A stretch of 17,020 nucleotides of DNA from JAKSUT01 sp045616505 (GTDB lineage Bacteria; Cyanobacteriota; Vampirovibrionia; Gastranaerophilales; Gastranaerophilaceae): contig JAZLGV010000115.1 of assembly GCA_045616505.1 (NCBI GenBank), positions 1 to 17,020 on the forward strand, written 5' to 3'. A program made the translations under genes and the position numbers. Position 1 is the stretch's first letter, and every line of letters starts with the position of its first letter. The notes under the pieces were generated by a model that worked only from the letters and a program-made list of their open reading frames with translations, had not been told where the DNA came from and did no database searches. Below, piece by piece: positions 8,083-14,800 of this stretch.

Positions 8083-8096
8083 TTATATTAATATAA
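8083..8096. promoter_or_regulatory. Palindromic bidirectional -10 region upstream of era
   Basis: TTATATTAATATAA is a perfect 14-bp palindrome. It holds TATATT on the plus strand (8084-8089) and the same hexamer on the minus strand (8095-8090), so it can serve as a -10 box both for era and for the leftward small ORF. A plus-strand start seven bases after the box would fall near 8096, leaving only about six bases before the era ATG. Confidence 0.45.
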
Positions 8097-8101
8097 GAGG
8101 C

Positions 8102-9007
8102 ATGCAAGATAATTTTAAATCAGGATTTGTCGCACTTTTGGGGCGACCAAATGTTGGAAAATCTACATTATTAAATCAGGTTTTAGGTCAGAAAATAGTT
8201 ATTGCAACTGACAAAGCTCAAACTACCAGAAAAAGAATTAAAGGTATTTTGACGAATGAGCAGGGGCAAATAATTTTTGTTGATACTCCAGGGGTACATA
8301 AACCATTAAATAAATTCGGTGAATTTTTGGTAGATGAAGCGAAAGTTTCTTTGCCTGATTCTGATTTGATTTTGTTTTTGGTAGATGTATCTGAACCTGC
8401 AGGAAAAGGTGATAATTGGATTGTTCAAAACATGTTGCAAGAAACTAAAACACAAATTGTATTGGTTTTGAATAAATCAGATAAAATTAAAAATGAAGAA
8501 AAATATCAAGCTAATGTTCAATCATATTTAGATTTGTTTGGAGAAAACAAACCTGAAATAATTTCTATTTCTGCAAAAACAGGTAAAAATAAAGAAGAAT
8601 TAATTTCAAAAATATTTGAAAAATTACCTGTAGGAATAATGTTTTATCCAGAAGATGTTGTAACAGAAGAATCTATGCGAGATGTTGCACAAGAGATTAT
8701 AAGAGAAAAGATTTTGTTGAATACAAAAGAAGAAATTCCTCATTGTGTAGCTGTTTTAGTTGAAAAATATGAAGAAAAAGAAGAAATAGATAGAATTTTT
8801 GCATCAATATTTTGTGAAACCAAAAGTCAAAAAGGAATTTTGATAGGCAAAGGGGGTTCAATGCTTAAAAAAATTGGTACAGATGCAAGAATTGAACTTG
8901 AAAAAATAGTAGAAAAGAAAGTTTATTTAGAATTAAATGTAAAAATCGAAAAAGATTGGCGTAAGAACAAAAACGCACTAGAAAGATTTGGTTATGTAGA
9001 AAATTAA
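8102..9007 (+). CDS. era: GTPase Era
   Basis: Era is an essential GTPase that binds 16S rRNA near its 3' end and helps mature the 30S ribosomal subunit. The 301-residue protein has G1 GRPNVGKS (14-21), the switch I threonines after KAQTTRKR, G3 DTPG (61-64), G4 NKSD (124-127) and G5 SAK (157-159). A C-terminal KH RNA-binding domain carries GKGGSMLKKIG (249-259). Length is usual. The ATG at 8102 is the only start before the G1 motif. It is unusual in having GAGG only one base upstream, too close for normal Shine-Dalgarno pairing, and a probable -10 box just before it, so the message may be nearly leaderless. Its last codons form the left arm of the downstream hairpin. Confidence 0.96.
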   Translation: MQDNFKSGFVALLGRPNVGKSTLLNQVLGQKIVIATDKAQTTRKRIKGILTNEQGQIIFVDTPGVHKPLNKFGEFLVDEAKVSLPDSDLILFLVDVSEPAGKGDNWIVQNMLQETKTQIVLVLNKSDKIKNEEKYQANVQSYLDLFGENKPEIISISAKTGKNKEELISKIFEKLPVGIMFYPEDVVTEESMRDVAQEIIREKILLNTKEEIPHCVAVLVEKYEEKEEIDRIFASIFCETKSQKGILIGKGGSMLKKIGTDARIELEKIVEKKVYLELNVKIEKDWRKNKNALERFGYVEN

Positions 9008-9026
9008 ACTACGAAACCAAATCTTT
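8982..9026. terminator. Hairpin terminator overlapping the 3' end of era
   Basis: AAAGATTTGGTTATGTAG (8982-8999) pairs with CTACGAAACCAAATCTTT (9009-9026) over 18 positions with two internal mismatches, a 9-base loop, and TCTTTT at the end. The left arm encodes era residues near the C-terminus (ERFGYVE) and the loop holds the stop codon. It probably ends era transcription. The U-run is short, so efficiency is uncertain. Confidence 0.6.
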
Positions 9027-9047
9027 TATGCTTGTATAAATATTTCG

Positions 9048-9848
9048 TTAAATATTTTTTAGAATTTCTAATAATAATGCTTGGAATTTTTCTTTTGCAG
9101 CGCTTGCAGATTCTATTACTTCGCTATGAGTAAGAGGATTTTTTGTAATACCTGCTGCATAGTTTGTAAGACAGCTTATGCCCAAAACATTTATTCCGCA
9201 GTAATTTGCAACAATAGCTTCAGGAACAGTGGACATACCAACGGCATCTGCACCTAATGTTCTTAACATTTTTACTTCTGTTGGAGTTTCATAACTTGGA
9301 CCAGTGCAAGCTGCATAAACACCTTTTTGAACTTTGATTTTTAGGTTTTTAGCGCATTTTTCAGCAAGTTCAACCAAATGTTTTTTATAAACTTCTGTCA
9401 TATCAGGAAATCTTGTTCCAAGTTCATCGTCATTTGGCCCAATAAGTGGATTTGTACCAAGTAAATTTATATGGTCTGTGATAATCATTAAATCTGATGG
9501 TTTGAATTCTTTATTAACTGCACCAGCTGCGTTAGTTAAAATGATGCTTTTTACTCCAAGTTTTTTCATAACTTTTATTGGATAAACAACAGTTTGTATT
9601 GAATGACCTTCATAATAGTGGTATCTGCCTTGCATGAAAACAAATTTTTTGCCTTCAATTTCTACAAAAACAAGTTTTCCGGCATGACCTTTTACTGTTG
9701 ATTGTTTGAAATTTGGAATTTCAGAGTATGGTATTGAAATGGAGTCGTAGTTATCAACGAAATCACCAAGTCCAGAGCCTAAAATTACACAAAATTCAGG
9801 TTTAAAATTGTTTGTTTTTTCATTAATAAATTTGATAGTTTCTTGCAT
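9048..9848 (-). CDS. punA: Purine nucleoside phosphorylase (trimeric, inosine/guanosine type)
   Basis: This enzyme splits inosine and guanosine with phosphate to the free base and ribose-1-phosphate, in purine salvage. The 266-residue product has GSGLG (24-28, phosphate site), GRYHYYEGH (74-82), TNAAGA (105-110), GPSYETPTE (183-191, with E187 expected to bind the purine), GMSTVPE (204-210) and TNYAAG (228-233, N229 the other base contact). This is the trimeric family, specific for 6-oxopurines, rather than the hexameric DeoD type. An in-frame GTG at 9854 touches the ribosome site GGGGTG. The ATG at 9848 is seven bases beyond GGGG and is preferred. Together with upp about 1.1 kb away it points to active nucleobase recycling. 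Confidence 0.93.
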   Translation of the reverse strand: MQETIKFINEKTNNFKPEFCVILGSGLGDFVDNYDSISIPYSEIPNFKQSTVKGHAGKLVFVEIEGKKFVFMQGRYHYYEGHSIQTVVYPIKVMKKLGVKSIILTNAAGAVNKEFKPSDLMIITDHINLLGTNPLIGPNDDELGTRFPDMTEVYKKHLVELAEKCAKNLKIKVQKGVYAACTGPSYETPTEVKMLRTLGADAVGMSTVPEAIVANYCGINVLGISCLTNYAAGITKNPLTHSEVIESASAAKEKFQALLLEILKNI

Positions 9849-9872
9849 TTTCACACCCCTATTTAAACACTA

Positions 9873-9913
9873 AAAAACCACACATAATTATAGAAATTTT
9901 ATGTGTGGTTTTT
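9873..9913 (-). terminator. Terminator of the rpoZ-like gene, with a possible promoter in its loop
   Basis: AAAAACCACACATAA (9873-9887) and TTATGTGTGGTTTTT (9899-9913) form a perfect 15-bp stem with an 11-base loop. On the minus strand it ends in a U-rich run just after the gene at 9921. A perfect TATAAT (minus strand, 9892-9887) lies at the stem-loop junction, 39 bases before the PNP ATG, and could be the -10 box for PNP. Its -35 (TTAAAA at 9915-9910) is poor. Confidence 0.8.
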
Positions 9914-9920
9914 AAATAAA

Positions 9921-10160
9921 TTAACCTACTAAACCGTTATCATCTGTTTCAGATGCTTTTACCATAATAGCATGTTCAACAGGATTTTCTTTTTTGTATG
10001 AAGATTCGTGGTATTCTTCAAAACCAAAATCTTCACGAGATTTTTTTGCTTGAGTTTCATCAACAAGTTTTTTTGCTAATTCAGCAATTTCATATACTAA
10101 TTTGTATCTGTTTTCAGTATTTTCGTTTAAATCCCATGCGATTTTAATAATTTGATCCAT
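9921..10160 (-). CDS. rpoZ: Probable DNA-directed RNA polymerase omega subunit
   Basis: This small 79-residue protein resembles omega, which folds onto the beta' subunit and helps polymerase assembly. The match is short but in the right order. ENRYKLVYEIAELAKKLVDE (16-35) fits the omega helix pattern NR(Y/F)xLV...A..A..L. NPVEHAIMVKASE (59-71) fits the KPVxxAxxEI motif near the C-terminus. Between them is an acidic, tyrosine-containing linker, longer than in E. coli. The ATG at 10160 has AAAGGG upstream at good spacing, and a strong terminator follows. There is no gmk next to it, the common neighbour. The alternative is an unrelated small helical protein. Confidence 0.6.
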   Translation of the reverse strand: MDQIIKIAWDLNENTENRYKLVYEIAELAKKLVDETQAKKSREDFGFEEYHESSYKKENPVEHAIMVKASETDDNGLVG

Positions 10161-10249
10161 TTTTTCCCTTTCTTGCTATTTAATTTTTGGGCCTTTCTTT
10201 TACATTACAACATAAAAAAATTTCATGCAAGACCAAATTTTGTTTTTTT

Positions 10250-10257
10250 GTTATAAT
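10250..10257 (+). promoter_or_regulatory. Extended -10 promoter directly before the MCE gene
   Basis: TGTTATAAT carries a TGN extension and a perfect TATAAT (10252-10257). No convincing -35 lies at normal spacing, which an extended -10 can do without. A start six to eight bases downstream would fall at about 10263-10265, only some three to five bases before the ATG at 10268. Nothing like a ribosome site lies between, so translation may begin near-leaderless. The remaining 90 bases to the rpoZ-like start hold no other clear element. Confidence 0.6.
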
Positions 10258-10267
10258 AGATTTTAAT

Positions 10268-10945
10268 ATGAGAAGGCATTTATTTTGGATTTTTGAAGTT
10301 TTCTTTTGGTTATTAGTATTAGTAGCTATTTCTGGTGTCTTCATGTTTTGCGAATACCAATATAAAAAGAAGATTAATTCGTATCAAGTTTTTTTGCCAG
10401 ATGTTGATGGGTTAATAAAAGGTTCTCCTGTCAGAATGTTGGGTATAAACATTGGTTATGTTAGTCAAATTCATATTGTAAATGATGAAGTTTATGTAAA
10501 ATTTTTAGTTACTAAACCAAATGTAAAAATTCCGAAAGGTTCAGTTGTTACTGTTGAGTTTACAGGGCTTGGTGGTTCAAAGTCTTTAGAAATTTATGAA
10601 CCGAATGTTTTATCAAAGACAGATTCTCATTATATTGTTACTCAATCACCAAAGAGAATAAGCCAATCTTTTGGGCTTTTGGATGAAATGTTTAAGAATT
10701 TTGGTGAGATTACATATACGATTTCTAATTTTATGTCTCAAATGGGATTTATTAAATCAAAATCAAACAATACACATTTTACTGAAAAATCTATAGAAAA
10801 ATTACTTGATTTATCTGACGATTGGTTAGATAAGACATCTTCAAAATATAATTTAACTAAAGAAAAATATTCGCATATAATAGAAAAAGAAAATACAAAA
10901 AATAATAATGTACGAGAAGAAAATAAAGGTCAAATATTTGAATAA
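10268..10945 (+). CDS. MCE (MlaD-type) domain lipid-transport protein
   Basis: This 225-residue membrane-anchored protein has a short basic start (MRRH) and one transmembrane helix at about 7-28, then a single MCE domain at about 38-112 (VFLPDVDGLIKGSPVRMLGI, GYVSQIHI, KIPKGSVVTVEFTGLGGSKSLEI). MCE proteins of diderm bacteria and plastids bind lipids in the periplasm for an ABC importer between the two membranes. The C-terminal 110 residues are helical and then Lys/Asn-rich and disordered. No permease or ATPase partner gene (mlaE, mlaF) is adjacent. Starts upstream of 10268 in the same frame would put a long tail before the membrane helix and would precede the promoter, so the ATG at 10268 is chosen even though it lacks a ribosome site. 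upp follows after 14 bases. Confidence 0.85.
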   Translation: MRRHLFWIFEVFFWLLVLVAISGVFMFCEYQYKKKINSYQVFLPDVDGLIKGSPVRMLGINIGYVSQIHIVNDEVYVKFLVTKPNVKIPKGSVVTVEFTGLGGSKSLEIYEPNVLSKTDSHYIVTQSPKRISQSFGLLDEMFKNFGEITYTISNFMSQMGFIKSKSNNTHFTEKSIEKLLDLSDDWLDKTSSKYNLTKEKYSHIIEKENTKNNNVREENKGQIFE

Positions 10946-10959
10946 TTGAGGGTAATAAA

Positions 10960-11634
10960 ATGTCATCTAATGTTCTTGAAAAATTAAATATGGAAAAAAT
11001 TAATCTAGTAGAAAACCCTGTGGTTTTGCAAAATTTATGTGTAATGAGAGATAAAAATACAGATTCTCAGGGAGTAAGATCGGCGATAAGAACTATTACT
11101 AGAATATTGATGTATGAAGTTTCTAAAATGCTTCCATTGGTAGAAAAAGAAATTGAAACACCGATAACAAAATTCAATGCAAGAATAATTGACCCTAATA
11201 AAAAAATTATTATTTCTCCGATTTTGCGTGCAGGTCTTATTTTTACAGATAGTGCGATTGATATTTTGCCACAGGCATGTGTCAGACATATTGGCATGTA
11301 TCGTGATGAAAAAACATTAAAACCTGTTTGGTATTACAATAAAATTCCTATGGTTGCAGAAAATCCAGAAAATACTTTTGTAATCATTACCGACCCAATG
11401 CTTGCAACAGGAAATTCAATGAAAGAAGCTATTAAGTTATATTCTCAAAAGAATATTCCAATGGAAAATATAAAAGCGGTATGTATTTTATCAGCTCCAG
11501 AAGGACTTTATCATATTCAAAAAGATTTTCCAGATGTAGAAATTTTTACAACAGCGATAGATAAAGGTTTAAATGAACATGGTTATATTATCCCTGGCAT
11601 GGGTGATGCTGGAGATAGAATTTTCAATACATAA
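10960..11634 (+). CDS. upp: Uracil phosphoribosyltransferase
   Basis: This enzyme converts uracil and PRPP to UMP in pyrimidine salvage. The 224-residue protein has the PRPP loop ITDPMLATGNS (143-153), the conserved SPILRAGL (86-93), and the C-terminal uracil-binding YIIPGMGDAGDR (209-220). Length is slightly above the usual ~209, owing to about 10 extra N-terminal residues. A second Met at residue 11 exists. GAGGG at 10948-10952 with a 7-base gap supports the ATG at 10960. It is 14 bases downstream of the MCE gene and appears to be in the same operon. No GC-rich hairpin follows the stop. Confidence 0.95.
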   Translation: MSSNVLEKLNMEKINLVENPVVLQNLCVMRDKNTDSQGVRSAIRTITRILMYEVSKMLPLVEKEIETPITKFNARIIDPNKKIIISPILRAGLIFTDSAIDILPQACVRHIGMYRDEKTLKPVWYYNKIPMVAENPENTFVIITDPMLATGNSMKEAIKLYSQKNIPMENIKAVCILSAPEGLYHIQKDFPDVEIFTTAIDKGLNEHGYIIPGMGDAGDRIFNT

Positions 11635-11650
11635 ATTTTTAGTTAATAAA

Positions 11651-11678
11651 TTGTTAATTAGGACTCTTTTGATATAAT
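11651..11678 (+). promoter_or_regulatory. Promoter of the autotransporter gene
   Basis: TTGTTA (11651-11656) and a perfect TATAAT (11673-11678) are 16 bases apart. A start near 11685 gives a leader of about 27 bases. The ribosome site AGGA (11701-11704) is seven bases before the GTG start. No repeat run or other phase-variation device is visible. Confidence 0.65.
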
Positions 11679-11711
11679 AAAAGAACAATTTATAAGTATT
11701 AGGAAATATGT

Positions 11712-11804
11712 GTGAAAAAGAAAGACCGTCAAAGAATTAAGAAGGCTAATAAATTATTAGTTTCTGCATTGATGCTTGGAACATTAACAAGCCCAGCACT
11801 TGCT
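11712..11804 (+). other. Signal peptide coding region of the autotransporter
   Basis: Residues 1-31: a basic n-region with Lys and Arg up to residue 14, a hydrophobic core LLVSALMLGTL (15-25), then SPALA with cleavage expected after A31, before DTY. This fits Sec export with signal peptidase I. Confidence 0.9.
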
Positions 11805-14800
11805 GATACATATATTCCGACATTAAACAAAATAAAAGAAGCATCAAAAACAAATTTCATTGATAATACTGCCTTTACTCCTGTTTCTTTAACAAAAGAA
11901 ACTCAAACAGGGAAACATGTAACAATCGTTATTAATGGTGAAACATATTATTCCCAATCATTACCAGCTGGAGTATCACAAAAAGATTTACAAAATCTTA
12001 TAAACACAGGTTATGGAGCTTTAACAACAGATGAAAGTGATCAAGCTATTTTTTTCTATCCTGATACCATAACTACATATTACTATGATAAAGATAAACT
12101 TCCTCAAAGTGCTTATAAAATAATTGACGGAACTGCAACTGATTACAATTTCGCAAAAACAGATGGTACAACGACAAGTTATTTCAAAATAGACCCAACA
12201 ACAGAAAAACTTCGTTATGAGATAGAACATGCTTTAGGTGGAAATACTCCAGATTTTGTAATCAAAAATTTTGGTAGAGATAATAATGATGGTTACACGA
12301 TTTCTTTAAAGGAAGATGGTCGTACATCTCAAAGTAAAATAACTGAATTATCATCAAAAACTGAAGATATAGGTACAGAAACAAACATAGTTTTATTTAA
12401 AGGTCTATTCAAAACAGACAACCATGGTGGTGCAATTTGGAATAGTGGCACATACAACCACAACATTTATGCTGATTTTATTCAAAACTATGTAGAACTT
12501 GACAACGATACTATCATGGGTGGTGCGATTTATAACAAATATGGCACAAGTATAGCTACTATAAAAAGCATCACAGGTGATTTTATAGGTAACCATGCTA
12601 TTTATAATGGCACAGCAGAAGCTAAAAATGCCGTTGGTGGTGCGATTTATAACGATAATGGTTTAATCGGTACAATCACAGGGGTTTTTGTTAGCAACTA
12701 TACCGATGGTGGTAAGAATAGTGCTTATGGTGGTGCAATTTATAGCACTGGTTCAAATTCTCAAATCAACAACATCACAGGTAATTTTATAGGTAACTAT
12801 GCTATTGGTAGTAAAAATGCCAATGGTGGTGCAATTGGTAACGCTAACAGTTCTAAAATAGATAATATCATAGGTGATTTTATAGGAAACTATGCGAAAA
12901 GTACTGTTAGTGGTAATGCTTCTGCCAATGGTGGTGCGATTTATAATGTCGGTATTAGTATAATTTCAAACATTACAGGTGATTTTATAGGAAACTATGT
13001 TGATGGTCCTGATAGTAATGGCTATTCGGGTGGTGCAATTTATAACTATGGTAGCACAATTGAGAATATCACAGGTGATTTTACAGGAAACCATGCTGTA
13101 TATGGTGGTGGTGCAATTGCTAATGTAGAGTCAGGAACTGCGATATCTAAAATAACCAATATTACTGGAAATTTTATCAACAACTATATTATTAATTCAG
13201 GCGCTTGGGGTGGTGCTATTTATAATCACCTTGACGCTACAATAAATAATATCTCAGGTGATTTTATAGGAAACTATGTTAAAGGTCGTAATGCCAATGG
13301 TGGTGCTATTTGTAACACAGGCAATGATACATCTGGTTATGCCATAATTGAGAATATCACAGGTAATTTTATAGAAAACTCTGCTATTGGTACTCAAGAT
13401 GCATCTGGCGATGGTGGTGCTATTTATAACATAGCTACAATAAAAAACATCACAAGTGATTTTAACGGTAACTCTGCTATAGGTCTAGAAGCAGCCGGTA
13501 GCGCACGCAGAGCTCGTGGTGGTGCAATTTATAATACTGGTACAATAGAAAACATCACAAGTGATTTTATCAATAACTATGCTGATGGTGGTGCTGTCTT
13601 CGGTGGTGCGATTTATAACGAAAATGGCACAATCACAATCCATGCACAAAATGATAAAGATATTAAATTTGAAAATAATTATGTAACATCTACAAATAAT
13701 GGTAGCAGTGGTGGTGCTATTTATAACACTAGCTCAGGCATAGTGAACTTGCTTGCTGATGCAGGAAGAAGTATTACTTTTGTTGGTGGTAAAGATGACG
13801 CAACGAATAAAAAATACAATATCGATGGCATTTATAACGCTGCAACATTGAACATCAATGGCGATGGTTCAAAAGGTACGGTTAATGTTTATAATGTTAA
13901 TGGTTATACAAGTGCAGGTACTTTAAATGTTAAAGACGGAACTCTTGGTGTTAAAGGAGATGTTACTCAAAATACTTTAAACGTAGAAGCAGGAACACTT
14001 GATTTGGCTCAAAACAACTTAAACACAATCAAAGTAACAAATTTAAGTATTGCAGATACAGCAAAATTAATCATAGATGTTGATTTGCAAAATAAAACTG
14101 GCGATTATTTCAACAGTGATAAATTTATTATCAACAACGGAACAATTGATGTCGGAGCAGGTTTAACTATCAGTTCAATAAATTTCTTAAATGATTACAA
14201 AACAATTACTGATGGTGCAAAGATAGAACTTTTCCAAACTTCAGGCTCAACAGATTTGAGCGGATTAAAAATAAAAGATTATGCAGAAGCTTATGGAACA
14301 ACAGAAGACGATGCTTATGCAATGGTATTTAGACAAGATGCGACAAACGCAGGGGTTTTGAATGTCATAAAAGAAACTCCAAGCAGTACACTATCTTTAC
14401 CCGACGTAATCCAAGCAAATACAAATTTTTATGGAAAAGATTTAGAAATTTCTAAATATAATATAGTCAAAGTTGAAGATAATTCATACAATTTAAAAGC
14501 AAATTTAGGCACTTTGACAAATTATGGTTCAACACCAAGAAATTTAACAATCAATGGAAACGGGCATGTTATCCAAGCAGAACATGTTTTGGGTACAAAA
14601 TATTCAGGGGTAATTGTAGGTGCAGGTCAAACTCTTACTATCAATGATGCAAAATTTTATAATTTTGATGCTATAAAAAATAGTGAAGAAACTGAAATTG
14701 GTGGTTCTGTTATCAACAACTCTGGAACAGTAAATCTTAATAATTCACAATTAAGTTACGGACAAGCAGACAATGGCGGCGCTATTTATAATAATGCAAT

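Noticed and set aside
9849..9920. Purine riboswitch upstream of the nucleoside phosphorylase gene
   Set aside because: The gap is only 72 bases and is filled by a simple terminator hairpin. There is no three-way junction or conserved purine-aptamer core.
10187..10267. Upstream start extending the MCE protein by 27 residues
   Set aside because: The extension would precede the TGTTATAAT promoter, has no ribosome site, and would put a Lys/Phe-rich tail ahead of an otherwise normal signal-anchor.
11035..11297. Two overlapping minus-strand frames inside upp
   Set aside because: Both are antisense to conserved upp residues, with Cys/Phe-rich, non-protein-like composition.
12426..13727. Regular ~99-base repeats suggesting a CRISPR array or other noncoding repeat
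   Set aside because: Spacing varies in multiples of three, the repeats are imperfect at the third codon position, and they encode GGAIYN in one open frame, so they are protein repeats.
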